From Monarcha castaneiventris obscurior (taxonomy: Eukaryota > Chordata > Aves > Passeriformes > Monarchidae): a stretch of DNA of 64,000 bases. The notes under the pieces are model-generated. The model was not told the DNA's origin, searched no databases, and saw only the letters and a list, made by a program, of their open reading frames with translations. The number at the start of each line of letters is the position of its first letter. Within the stretch, counting starts at the first letter, position 1. The stretch spans positions 558,001 through 622,000 of the forward strand of contig JAMPIT010000712.1 of NCBI GenBank assembly GCA_026261815.1. The letters run 5' to 3'. This document shows positions 22,766-34,306 of this stretch, piece by piece. The position numbers and the translations under genes were made by a program.

Positions 22766-24250
22766 GAAGCTGCGTTGGGAGGGATTTTGCACAAGTCTGG
22801 GCTGGAGGAGGTGCAGCCCTGGCAGCTGAGCAGCAAAAAACGTCCCCCCGAGTGCTAATGAGAAAGCAGAAACTCTGCTTTTTCCCCTAAATCAGCCTAG
22901 AAAAGGCGCGCTGGAGTTTCAAAATCGAACCTTTTGTCAGACTTCCTTAAAAATTTAACTTATTCCTTCCCTGGGCTCTTCCTTTCCCTAAGGCGAGAGG
23001 GGAAGTGGAACCATCTACCCCTATTGAATTTTAAATATCTGCTTTTCCTCAGAAACGCTCAGGATTTAGCTGCAAAGCTCAATGCTTTAAAAAGGGCTTT
23101 TGCATCGAGCCTCAGGAACTTTTCATTCTTTATCCCTCTGAGCATCATCTAATCATTAAATGTGTAACAAGTTGCCCAGCCTGGCAATTAATGTTCTAAT
23201 TATCTCAAAGTAGAGATTACACTGTGTTTTTAAAGTTGCTCCTTGTTCTTGAAAACCTGGGGACAACGGTCACATTTACATTTTATTTTTGTATTCGATA
23301 TATATCCATCCATTTTTATTTTGTGCCTCACCTGTGTATCTGTGAATAAATCTCTTCATAAAGCTTTTCAGACTTTAATGTCCCAGCTAAAACCCATTTG
23401 GAGAAGGAATTGAGGCAAACCCCTCAATTTTCTGCTTTTTTCCTCACTCTGCCTTCTTTAAAAGGCCACTTCCCAGCAGCTCCATAGTTCTTTTTTTTTT
23501 CCTGCAGGAAGTCCTGATGCAATGGGAAGATGGATTTATCCATCCTATTCCTCCATTCCTGATTGCTCTGGCTGCCAATTAGCAAATTAACTACCAGATT
23601 GTAATAAATAGAGTTATCACTTTATAATAAATTTAAGGGAACTGCTCTTTTCTGTGCTGTGAGCAATGCTTGGCCTGACCTGGGTCCCAAAGCACTTTAA
23701 TTCCTGCTTTAATCCACTTGGGACTGATTCCTAGGGAATAAGGGATGGAAGGAATCGACATCGGATGGAGACAGGACTCTGCCAAACCTGGATTCATTCA
23801 AACCTGGATTCATTCAAACCTGGAGCTCTGCACAGGGAAAGGTCCCCGGGTGAGCGGTGCTGGCACATTCCAGCCTTCAAGGATGCGAGGGATTAAGGAT
23901 TTGAGGGAGATTTAGGGATGCAGGGGCCACCCAGCTCCCCAAAACAGCTCCAGCCCAGCCCAGCTCTCCATGAGACCCCGCACAGCTCCAGCCCCGGGGA
24001 GCTCCGGCTCTGGGAAATGCCTCAGACAGGATCGGGAGCTCAGCCCTCCCTCCAAGGCTGCCTCGGGTCCCTCTTCAGGCGGCTGGGGAAGCTCCGGCTG
24101 CCCGGCGAGCTCCTGACGAGGCTTCTCTTGGAGGCTGCCTCCCTCTAGTGAGAGCCAGAGCCACCCGCAGCCGGCCCGGGGCTGCCCCGGGGCTGCGAGA
24201 GCCTTTGGGGGATGCTGCGTGGGGCTGGGGTGTGCCTGGGAGCGCCTTTG
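22766..24250. other. Unique non-coding stretch
   Basis: No gene is recognised. Bases 22900-23700 are AT-rich and read like possible conserved non-coding DNA ('aattagcaaattaactacc', 'taataaatagagttatcac'). A 16-bp unit is repeated 2.6 times at 23783-23824 ('aaacctggattcattc'). Bases 23920-24250 become GC-rich on approach to the minisatellite. Confidence 0.45.
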
Positions 24251-25270
24251 GGTGCTCTGCAGCACGTTCCGAGGGTGCTGTGCGAATTTTGGGTGCTCTG
24301 CAGCAGGTTTCGAGGGTGCTGTGCGCATTTTGGGTGCTGGCTTGAATGCATCGAGGGTCCTGTGCACATTTTGGGTGTTCTCCAGCACGTTCTGAGGGTG
24401 CTGTGCGCATTTTGGGTGCTCTCCAGCACGTTCTGAGGGTGCTGTGCATGTCTTGGGTGCTGGTTTGAATGCACTGAGGGCACTATGCATATTTTGGGTG
24501 CTGATTTGAATGCATGAAGGGTGCTGTGTACATTTTGGGTGCTCTCCAGGATGCTCCAAGGGTGCTGTGCATGTCTTGGGTGCTGGTTTAAATGCACCGA
24601 GGGTGCTGGGCGCATTTTGGGTGCTGGTTTGAATGCACTGAGGGTCCTGTGCACATCTTGGGTGCTCTCCAGGATGCTCCAAGGGCACTGTGCATATTTT
24701 GGGTGCTGATTTGAATGCACTGAGGGTGCACATTTTGGGTGCTCTCCAGCGCGTTCCAAGAGTGCTGTGCATGTCTTGGGTGCTGATTTAAATGCATCAA
24801 GGGTGCTGTGCACATTTTGGGTGCTGGTTTGAATGCACTGAGGGCGCTGTGCACATTTTGGGTGCTCTCCAGCAGGTTCCAAGGGTGCTGTGCACATTTT
24901 GGGTGCTGGTTTGAATGCACTGAGGGCGCTGTGCACATTTTGGGCGCTCTCCAGCAGGTTCCGAGGGCGCTGTGCACATTTTGGGTGCTCTCCAGCAGGT
25001 TCCAAGGGTGCTGTGCACATTTTGGGTGCTGGTTTGAATGCATCAAGGGTGCTGTGCACACTTTGGGTGCTCTCCAGCAGGTTCCGAGGGTGCTGTGCAC
25101 ATTTTAGGTGCTGGTTTGAATGCACCGAGGGCGCTGTGCACATTTTGGGCGCTCTCCAGCAGGTTCCGAGGGCGCTGTGCACATTTTGGGTGCTCTCCAG
25201 CAGGTTCCAAGGGCGCTGTGCACACTTTGGGTGCTCTCCAGCCGGTTCCAAGGGCGCTGCGCACACTTTG
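24251..25270. repeat. 41-bp minisatellite, 25 units of two classes
   Basis: Twenty-five head-to-tail units were counted base by base: 24 are exactly 41 bases and one (24702-24737) is 36. Every unit ends in a form of 'gctgtgcacattttg'. Class A units carry 'tctccagcaggttcc' and class B units carry 'tggtttgaatgcactga' in the first half. The order on the + strand is AABAABBABBABABBABAABABAAA. Because 41 is not a multiple of three and the units contain few stops, all three minus-strand frames stay open for long distances, and the plus strand does so in part. The 399-codon frame at 24145-25344 and its shadows are products of this and show no known domain. The repeat has no unique spacers, so it is not a CRISPR array. 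Confidence 0.97.
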
Positions 25271-28139
25271 GGCGCTGTGGGTGCTGCATTGTTCACATCC
25301 CGCTGCTGCGAGGGAGCCTCAGGTGCGAGCGCTGGATACGGCACCGGCTGGGAGCGCAGAATCCCGGGATGCTTTGGCTTGGAAAGCTCCTTGAGGATCC
25401 TCTCCTTCCACCCCCTGCCAGCAGCGGTGCTCGGTGAACCAGGGCGGTGTCACCGTGCGGTGCCGCCCGGGGACAAGCGCTGGTGTCCGGGGCAGGAGGG
25501 AGGAATGACCCCAACAATTCCCGACCCAGCTCGGGATCTGCCAGCCCGCAGATGAACCAGCAGCCTGAATTTATCCCGAACTGGCGCTTTGCGTCAAGTG
25601 GCTGCTGTGTTTTTAATCCAATCCCCGAGCCCCCAGGCAGGATTTGTTGTGCTGCTGGATTTTTCCTTTGCCAGCCAGGGTAGGATTTCATCAAACGAGC
25701 TGGATAATTTCCCCACATCCTCAGGGGCTCGCCGGCAGCTCAGCTCCTCCGGGCTGCCCTTAGCAACCAGCGCAGGAAAAGCAAAACTCCCGCACCAAAG
25801 GATGATTTCCAGCCTTTGGAGCAGCGGCCAGGGCACCTGAGCATGTCCCGCTCCTGCTCTTTGCCCTCTCCTTTGTCGCGGCTGAGCCTCTGCTCCTGGC
25901 ACAGCCGCAGCCGCTGGCTCCAAAGGATTTGGATGCCATCCTAAATCGGCGGCAGCTCCTGCGAGGGGGGTGGGGGGATGTGCTGGAGGAATGCTGGGGC
26001 TGCAAGCAGCGAGCTACAAGCACCCTCAGCTCCTCCAGGCTGACCCGAAGGTTCTTGACCCGGGTGGGTGGAGGGAAAAATATTTATTATCCCGGCAGCG
26101 AGGAACAGGATTTTTCCAGCCAAAGGAGCTGAGGCTGCTGCAGAGCTCTCAGCGAGGTTTGGTGAAGGGAAAGGGGAAAAAAAAGAGCAGCAATTCCCTC
26201 ACTCATCCTTGCAAAAAGGTTAATTCCCTTCCCACACTGCCAGCGAACCCGGGGTGCTGTGGATCCAGCAGTGGGGTCAGTGCTGCTGGAGGCAGAATTT
26301 CCAGCTGGGAACACATGGAAGAGTGGCAAGCAGGAGCAGGGACAGGGGGCATTTCCAAGCCCTTGTGCCCTGGCAGCTGAAGGGGTTTCCAAAGGAAAAG
26401 GTTCTTTTCAGGTTTATGGCAGGGATGAGCCTGGCAGCTGCAAAGGAACCCCCGGTGAGGGATCAGCCATGGGCGAGAAATGTGGGAAGAGCAGCAGGGG
26501 CTGATCACACTCAGAGGATGAGCAGGATTTGCTGCATGGAAGGCAAAAAAGAAATGAGCTGAACACGCCAGAAAAATGTGTTGGGGGTTGGAGGGAAGTA
26601 ACAGTGCAGGATGTGTAATTTCAGGTAGTAAAAAAGTCAATATTTTGGGCCAAACCCAGAGCACGGTTTTGCTGTTTTCTGGATTTTGAAGCATAAAATG
26701 CTCTACCCCTCCCTCCGGATTTGGGCTTATTTCTGTGGTGCTTCTGCCACGTATTGATAAAGGCTCAATATTGATGCTTTGGGGTTATCAATTAAGCAGA
26801 AGAGCTCCCAGGCACTGGAGCCAGATCGATTTTCCTTAAGGAAACTTGCTGGAAGTCACCAGCACAGGCACCTTTGTCTCTGCTGGGCCTGGTGGGATTT
26901 CTGTGTGTGCACCTCAAAAAGGTGTTAATAACAACCCCAGGGGTGGCTTTAGCCCTTCCCAACCCACCTCTCCCTTCTCATCTCCTCAACCTCGAGTTGG
27001 GATCAACCAGGCCTTTGATTTCAAAGCTTCTTTTTTCTTTTTCCTTTTTTTTTTCCCCCCTCTTTTTCTTCTTGTTTTACTCCGCCCTCCTGCCAAATTT
27101 CCTCCCTCCTTGAAGATCCCTATCTGCCCTTACCCTGCTCTTTTATATGGCACCTATCCCCCTGCTACCTACGTGTGGATGAGGGCGAGCACAGCTCGTG
27201 CTGCAGCTCCCGAAATCCCCAGAGGAATTCCAGAGGCCTGGAAAGGCGACAGCCACAGCTCTCCTGGATGCCATATAACAGCAAGGGGGCTGTTTCCACC
27301 AAAGGCTCCCTGCCACACATCCAGCAGCTGGGGGGGCTTTGATTCCGATAGGGATCTGTGCAGGGCTGGCCTCCAGTTAAAGGGGGAAGGGATGGGGTTT
27401 TATGGCTCTGGTTTCCCCCCGCTGGCGTCGGAAGGAATGGCACTGGATGTTAGCGGGGATGGAAACGTTGGGATGGGCTGGGGGAATCTTCTCCTGGTGG
27501 TTGCAGGGAAATCTGGGCAGGATTTTCTCTTTTTTCTTGTCTCCAAGAAAATGCCCTGCTGATCGCTGAGCCTGACGCACTCCTAGATGGAGAGATGAGA
27601 ATCCCCGTGGCCCGTTTTGTTGGAAATCAGGGGTAGTTTGGGAATAGGAATGGAAGAAAATGTATAAAAGCTGTGTTTTTAATACATCCATCCTCCCTCC
27701 CCTGCCCTGCCGCTGGACAGACACCAGCAGCTCTGCCTGAGCACCTGAGCTTTTCTATTTGCTGCTGGGTAAAATGAGGGGAAATGAGGGAAAACAGGGA
27801 GAATTTGGGCATTTTCTGGGAAAAGCAGCGCTGTGCCATGCAGGGGTACAAATACTTGCGTGCTGGGCATTAACTGCACCTCCTGAGGGATTAAAGGATG
27901 AGAGAATCTCCCTGTGCCAGGTTTTACAGTGCCCACTGCATTGTCCCAGGCTGCTCCCCTTGTGCCAAAGCCGCCTGGAACTGATTTTGGGATGTGCAGC
28001 CAAAACTGCACCCGCAGCAGAGGAAATAATTGCATCCATCCTAAGGCAGATCCCTCTGGGTGCTTTTGGGGCTGCTGCTTCCTCCCCACTGGGAGCAAAC
28101 CTTAGGCAAATCCACGTTCAGCTTTGTAGCAGGGGCTGT
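25271..28139. other. Unique non-coding stretch
   Basis: No gene is recognised in 2.9 kb. GC-rich, CpG-containing DNA continues to about 26100. A pyrimidine-rich tract with long T runs lies at 27030-27085. A TATAAAAGC phrase at 27662 has no supporting context. The 238-codon plus-strand frame at 26846-27562 has proline, phenylalanine and glycine stretches that follow base composition and no domain. Confidence 0.45.
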
Positions 28140-28238
28140 CACCCCAAAATTCTGGGGCGTCTTCAGGGGGATTTCACCCCAAAATTCTGGGGGCGTCTCC
28201 AGGGGGATTTCACCCCAAAATTCTGGGGGCGTCTCCAG
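28140..28238. repeat. 36-bp tandem triplicate
   Basis: Three copies start with 'caccccaaaattctgggg': 28140-28174 (35 bases), 28175-28210 (36 bases) and a partial 28211-28238. Copies two and three are identical where they overlap, so the last duplication is recent. Each unit contains a C4AAAATTCTG4-type inverted repeat. Confidence 0.93.
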
Positions 28239-28656
28239 GTGTGGGGGTTGCAGGAGCCGCTTCTCATCCCGGCTGTGCCGAGGGGCAGCCAGCACCATTC
28301 CCACCCGCTCTGCGCTGTCAGGGCGTTAATTACGGGAATCTAATGGGAAATGTAAACAGGAAAGCTCCGGGGGGAGATAAGGGGAGCAGGGAGGGGAGGC
28401 AGGGGCTGACAGGGTCCCTCTGGAGCGAGGGATGGACTTCAGAGCAAAGTTGACTTCCCAGCCTGCGGCTGGCGGCCGCTCAAAGGTGTTAATTAGGGTG
28501 GCAGATAACGCCTGGGACACTGTCCCCAGCTGTTCCCCTTTTTGGGAACAATCACATTCCTGGGGCTTGAAGTTCAGCGGCAGAAACCCGGAGGTGGTGT
28601 GTCCGGGGGATGGGGCCCTGCATTGCTGTGCAAGAGTGGGAATGGCTTCAAACTGA
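28239..28656. other. Unique non-coding stretch
   Basis: No gene or repeat is recognised. It contains AT-rich regulatory-looking words ('gttaattacgggaatctaat') next to purine-rich DNA. Confidence 0.45.
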
Positions 28657-28888
28657 GTTTAGATGGGATGTTGGGAAGGAATCCTTCCCTCTTAGGGTGG
28701 GGAGGCCCTGGCAGAGATTCCCAGAGAAGTTGTGGCTGCCCCTGGATCCCTGGAAGTGTCCAAGGCCATGTTGGACAGGGCTTGGAGCAGCCTGGGACAG
28801 TGGAAATTCTCCCTGCCCATGGCCTGGGATGGAACTGGATGAGCTTTAAGCTCCCCTCTAACCCAAACCCTTCTACAATTCCATGATT
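28657..28888 (+). mobile_element. CR1 LINE 3' fragment
   Basis: A well-preserved copy that starts at 'agatgggatgttgggaagg', then shows 'gtggggaggccctggcag', 'agaagttgtggctgcccctg', 'aagtgtccaaggccatgttg', 'gcttggagcagcctggga', 'tggatgagctttaagctcc' and the tail 'cttctacaattccatgattt'. All blocks are in the expected order. Confidence 0.94.
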
Positions 28889-31800
28889 TTCATCCACTTC
28901 GAGTGAGATGAGGAAATGGCAGGGGGGTAGGACTGCATTTTCCTCGTGCTCGTGGCATTTTGGTGTCCCCACAGCTCAGGTTTGTGGTTTAACCAGGAGC
29001 CCAGCACTGCTGACACTGCTCTGAGCAGAAGAAATCCCCTCACCAGCTCTGTCCCACATCCTCCTCCTCCCACCCACCAGGCTGTGCCAAGGACGCCTCG
29101 CTTTTGTGGGGAGAGAGTTAAATGCAGTGAAGAAATAGTTGGAAATGGCTTGTGCAGGATTTGGGGGAACTGAGTCTCCTTCAGAGGCAAAATCCCCTTC
29201 AGCGGGGTCTGGGAATGCCCCTGGCATCTCACAGAGGTCCTGGCCCCATCCTCCCTGAGAACCAAGTGTCATGACTGGAGTGAATTGGAATTTAGTGACC
29301 TTGCTGGAGGAAATGATTTTGCTCAAACCAGGATATATTTAGATTTTTTTTTTTTTTTTAAGGTTTTTTATTCTCAGCCATTTCTCTTTGCAGGCAGGTT
29401 TCGCTTCTCTTTCTGAGCCTCTCTTTGGGTTTTCCTTTGCAAAAGGAGGAAAAAAAAATCCCTCCGTGCTCTGGGGAAGCAATTCTCTCGCTGCCCCCCG
29501 CCATGAGCCTGACTGCACTGCAGAAATCCTGCTCATCTCTTGTCAAAGCTTGAATTGAATTAATTTAATGGGTTTTAAAGGTGTTGGATGAGGTGGGAAT
29601 CTCCTGCTCTCCCTGCCTTTTGGGGAAATCCTCTCCTGTTGCTTTGCCTTCCCCTGGATTTATGTCTGAGTTGTTGAGAGCATAACTCTGAACCTCTTCG
29701 AACTCCAAAGGACAAGGAAAAAGTGTAAACCCAGCTATTAAAAAACCTCTTTTTCCCGTGCTGCTCCATTTAAAATCCATCTGGAGCAATAAAAGGAGCG
29801 GCTGTGCCAGCACTGTGATCCCAGAGCCATCACCCCAAAGTCCTGCTGGCCATGGAACTCTGCCCTGTTTTCCCCATTTTCCCCATTTTCCCTATTTTTC
29901 GTCCTTTCCAGTTGCCTCCTTTACAACCAGAGAAAAGCGACGCATCCCCGGCCTTGCCTTGAAACACAACATTCCCAGAAGGTGGATTTGTGAATGGTTG
30001 GCTGCTCATGATGTGCCTCGGGGCCTTCATTTTCGGGATTTTTTTCCAGGCCAGCTGAGGGAGGAAGTTTGCAGGATGTTATCAGCATCCTGTTGCTGTG
30101 ACCTGCTGAGCAATAGCATGGAAATGTCTCCCCTTCACCACACCCCGGTGGCAACCTTTTGGCTCCTGTCTGCTGGCCGTGTTCTGCAAGATTAATGTGT
30201 TTTTCCACACATCCATAGCTAAAAGGCATGGTTTTTTAAAGTTTTTCTTGGGCGTTTTTTAGGATTTTCCCATTTTCCAGGTGTTTCTGGCGGTGTTTAT
30301 AAAATGTGTGAGCGACTTCTGGCACGGTGGAGTCTCCTCACCAGGGGACATCCAAAACATGGTGGAGGCATCTCATCTGCAAGAAAAGTGGAGAAGGGTT
30401 TTGGATTTTGGGGTGGACAGTCATTGGTTGGAGAGGTCTGACAAAAAACCCAACTGAAACCCCACCAAAAAACAATAAAAGGGAATAAAACTAAGAATGA
30501 CATCACCTTAATGAGGATAAATGTTTGATTTTTAGCTGTTGGAGGGGTTTCCTCCAGAGCAGTCAGTAATGAAAATCTTGGATCTCCATGGGCTGTGTTT
30601 CCACCACCAGCCACGATACTGGTTGTTATCCATGAAATTCCATGATCCCTGGCACTGGAATTAGCCAGGCAGAGCAGCTTTCCATGGGAAATGGTTTTGC
30701 TGCAATCGAATCCTTCTCAGGGAGTGCCTTCATTTCACCAAATTATGTCAAGAGAAGAATATAAAAGAAACCAAGTTGAGCTTTCTCCTTTCATATTGAT
30801 GGTCATGTAATCCCATAATTCTTTAGGATCAGCAGAATATTTCAATTCCCCTGGAAGAAAACATTCCAGTCGTTCCAAAAATATCTGTTTAGGCATTCTT
30901 GCTCCAAGGGATAAAAGGAAGAAAAAGTGAAGTGTGAAAAAACTCCCAAGCTCCTCTCAGAAGTCATTTTTTGCTCTTTTGACACCATTCCCCAGCTCAT
31001 CCCTTCCCATTGCTCTCCTTGGAGCATCAGCAGCAAAGGGTTTGAGCCACAAGCTTGGTTCTCCTCCAGGAGCATCCCCTGGGAATGCCCAGCACAGGTT
31101 TGGACAGTCAGGGTTTGGAAAGGTGAGAGGAATTAGTTGTGTCCAGGTTTGACTCCATCCTCTCATCCTCCCTCATCTGGTGCCCAGTCTGAGTGGGGTT
31201 CAATGGATGGAGGAAAATCAGGTCCCACTGTCCTGATTCATCCCCAGTGGGATCCTCATGGGAGCAGCCAAGCCCTCCAAGGAGAGATGATCCTCAAGGC
31301 TCTGGGTTGACTTTGGATTTGGGCTTTTTACCCTCTTTGTCTGCTCAGGGTGAGCTCGTGGCACTGAGCCGAGCTCTGGGTGGTGGCTGCACCAAGCTCT
31401 GCTGTGGTGGAGGCCAAGCAGAGCAACTGGAGCTGCTCTTGGCCCCTGGAGTAGCCAACATCAGCTTTTATCACCCAAGGATTCCTGGGGTCTCTCCAGC
31501 TTCATGCCCTGAGGTGGTGACAGGGTTTGTCCAGAGCCTTCCCCATTCCTGGCAGAACAGGCTGGTGTTCATTACAGGGAGAAAAAGCTGCCTCCAGCAG
31601 GAATAATTCTGATTTAAGGTCCTTTTTTCAGGGCTCTTCAGGGAAAAGATCATTCTGACCCCATTTTCTCCAGCCACCCTAGTTTTGCTCAGCTCCGTGG
31701 CAAAGCCTTGGCTGGAGCTGCCGAGTAACGTCACCTCTGTCCCTTTGCCCCCCGTGCCTGGGGGCCAGTAAATCTGTAGGCAAACATTAGACCTTCCTGA

Positions 31801-32562
31801 AAAGCCTGGCATTGCCGGGAGAAAATCAAAAGCTGGAGGGTTTTTATTATCTCTCTCCTTATTGTCTCCTTTTTTTTATTGCCTTTTGGAGTCACCCTGG
31901 AGAGCAATCTCCATCCCACAGCTCGGCCCTGCCAGACTTCCTCTGCTGTCGCTGTGACCTAAGGAATGGAGGCCAAGCCTTGCCCTGCTCCGAGCATTCA
32001 TGAATTTCGCTCCCTAAACTCCTTTTTCTGTGTGTTCCCAAGCTCCACTGGGACTCCCAGGGATTTTTTTTCCCCCCAAAACCTCCCGATCTCGTGTCGG
32101 GGAGTGGAAAGGCCGCGGGTTCCCTGGCGGGTGCCGCGGTGGGAAGGCTCTGGAACCCCCTGATAATTCCTGACTCCCAGGGCGGTCTGCATGGGGGAGA
32201 GGCTCGGAATCTGGCAGGAACCCGGGGAGAGGCTTCTTGCAGGGAAACTATGTGCTCTGCTCACTCATTAAGCACTTATCTCCTGCTCCTGCTCCGAAGG
32301 AGGACGGGGTTGGGGTGGAGGAGGCACGGGACGCTCCAGGAGGCCGATTGCAACAGGCACAGATCCTGCAGGAGAAGGTGGAAGTGAGACACCATTGCTG
32401 AGGTCACGGTGAGGTTTGTAGGGACTCCTTTTTGCCCTTATCATTCCGAAGTATGCAGCCCACCTCTGCTTTCCTGGGAAATGGGGAGGTGGATAAAAAC
32501 TGCTGCGGGAAACGTGCTGATGTCAACTCCTCAGCTGGAGCCTGGCTTCATCCCCCGAATCG
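28889..32562. other. Unique non-coding stretch
   Basis: No gene is recognised in 3.7 kb. It contains a run of 16 T residues at 29344-29359 and a nine-base unit like 'ttttcccca' repeated about 3.5 times at 29868-29899. Bases 30430-30520 are A-rich. Bases 31900-32400 are moderately CpG-rich, with open frames that show no domain. Confidence 0.45.
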
Positions 32563-32830
32563 CAGAATCATGGGGTGGTTTGGGTTGGAAGAGATCTTCA
32601 AGCTGATCTAGTTCCCAGTATCCACATTCCTTCTCAATATCCCATCTAACCCTGCCCTGTGTCAGTGGGAAGCCATTTCCCCTTGTCCTGTCTCTCCAGG
32701 CCTTTTTCCAAAGTCCCTCTCCAGCAATTTTGGAGCCCCTTTAGGCACTAAAAGGGGCTCCAAGGTCTCCCTGAGTGATCCCAATTCTCTCAGCCCTGCA
32801 GGTACTTGCTGCCTCATTCCAGAATGGCTG
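32563..32830 (-). mobile_element. CR1 LINE 3' fragment with hairpin
   Basis: The tail is at the left ('cgcagaatcatggggtggtt'). The copy lacks the usual 'gacaccttccact...ccacagcttctc' interval and jumps from the 'agctgatctagttcccag' block to 'cattccttctcaatatcc'. It then continues with 'ccatttccccttgtcctg', 'ctctccagcaattttggagc' and 'ccaaggtctccctgagtg'. A perfect 13-base stem with an 8-base loop lies at 32730-32742 and 32751-32763. In other CR1 copies I know, this part is also self-complementary but usually less perfect. Confidence 0.9.
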
Positions 32831-34042
32831 TAATCAGTGGGATTTTCCAGGAAAAAATCACGTTCCATCATGCTTTGGGAGCTGCAGGACATCAGAAGGG
32901 ACAGCGACAACTTCTAGGATACATCCATAACAAAACTTCCCAAGGTTTGACTTGAATGTGTCATTTGGATTTTCCCCGTGGCAACAGAAGAAATCCCTTA
33001 AGGCAAAAAGTCATTGCAATTTCCTCCTAATTTTTGCTTGTTCCAGGAAAAGAGGGGATTTTTCAGTCGAAGAGGGAGCAAGGATAACCAGCCACAGGTC
33101 AGTGGCTGGGAAAGAATTCCAAACCTGGAGAAACTTGTGCTGGACCACCCCATATTTCCATAACTGGATTCCCAGCATGGGATGAGTTTTCAGGATCTGA
33201 CCTTTCTCTCCTGTCAGCGACTAAACTCCACCCTCCTTCCTTACTTGTCTTCTCAGGGTGGCAACCACTCAGTTATCAATCAATTCATTAATTAATTACA
33301 CACTTCCACGCCTCCTTCTACGGGTCCAAAACTGAGCTCGGATATTTTACTGAGAAACTTTTCCTGGGTAAAAAGAATATTCACTTGGATTTTCTTCCTC
33401 TGTTTGCTTTGAGGCATGAAGCGTTGGATGAGCTTCCTCAAAACCTGGAAAAAACTCTGATTAAAATGGGAATACTCTGCTGAACTCTTCAGGCAACCTC
33501 AGTTTCTTACTGTGGGTGTCACACCCTGGGGATGCTGGGTTTGGTGGGCTGTTCCCATTCACGAGGAGCTGTTTTCCTTGGATTTACCTTTCTGCTGGAA
33601 TACAGCAATCCTCTTTTCCCACACCAACTCTGCATTTGCAGCACGGTCAGACCCATGAGCTCATCAGCTGCTGGCTCATCCCAGGGCTCCAGGCTGCAGC
33701 CAGGCTGCTCCTCACTCCTTCCATGTCACACGACATTCCCATCATAATTCCAAGGTCAACATTTTGGCTGACTCACTCCAGGCCAAACAGGGGATTTCCA
33801 AAAGCAAAAGCTGCAACATGAATATTGCTTTTTGCTTCGGTTTTTTGTTATTTTTCCCCTCCTCTGTGTGTGTGAACCCACTGGAGAGTGGCTGGCCTGG
33901 CTCTGCACATCCTGGCAGGGCTCAGCTCAGATCATCCCCCTTTCCTTCTGATCCTGCTGGGAAAAGTTGGAGGAGGTCCAGGCTCCTCATGGATGCATAG
34001 GGGGTCTTCTTGCACCTTGGTAAGGGAAATAGGTGCAGCTAA
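32831..34042. other. Unique non-coding stretch
   Basis: No gene or repeat is recognised. Bases 33270-33300 hold an ATTCATTAATTAATTA phrase in an otherwise ordinary sequence. Confidence 0.45.
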
Positions 34043-34262
34043 ATCATAAAATCATGGAATGGGTTGGGTTGGAAGGGACCTTAAAACTCATCCAGTTCCA
34101 TGGGCAGGGACACCTTCCACTGTCCCAGGGTGCTCCAAGCCTCATCCAGCCTGGCCTTGGACACTTCCAGGGATGGGGAAGCCACAGCTTCTCTGAGAAT
34201 CTGTGCCAGGGCCTCCTCACCCTCCCAGAGAATGATTCCTTCCCATTATCTAGTTTAAATGG
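34043..34262 (-). mobile_element. CR1 LINE 3' fragment
   Basis: The tail is at the left ('aaatcataaaatcatggaat'), followed by 'ggttgggttggaagggac', 'gggacaccttccactgtccc', 'ctggccttggacacttcc', 'gggcctcctcaccctccc' and 'gattccttcccattatctag'. It is very similar to the copy at 40466. Its 5' truncation falls almost exactly at a TA microsatellite. Confidence 0.94.
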
Positions 34263-34272
34263 AGCTTAGAAA

Positions 34273-34274
<2 letters not shown>

Positions 34275-34303
<29 letters not shown>
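34275..34303. repeat. (TA)n microsatellite
   Basis: About 14.5 uninterrupted TA dinucleotides, followed by 'tttaaatatttttagg'. The tract begins 12 bases beyond the truncated end of the neighbouring CR1 fragment. Confidence 0.93.

Positions 34304-34306
<3 letters not shown>

Noticed and set aside
18584..25270. The two minisatellites as CRISPR arrays
   Set aside because: There are no alternating unique spacers, the units abut directly, and the genome is vertebrate.
24145..25344. Long minus-strand open frame as a protein-coding gene
   Set aside because: It is explained by a 41-bp stop-poor tandem repeat that is open in all three minus frames. It has no domain, and the unit length is not a multiple of three.
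27662..27670. TATA-like motif as a promoter
   Set aside because: There is no supporting initiator, GC-rich context or downstream exon; similar motifs recur by chance (for example near 48783).
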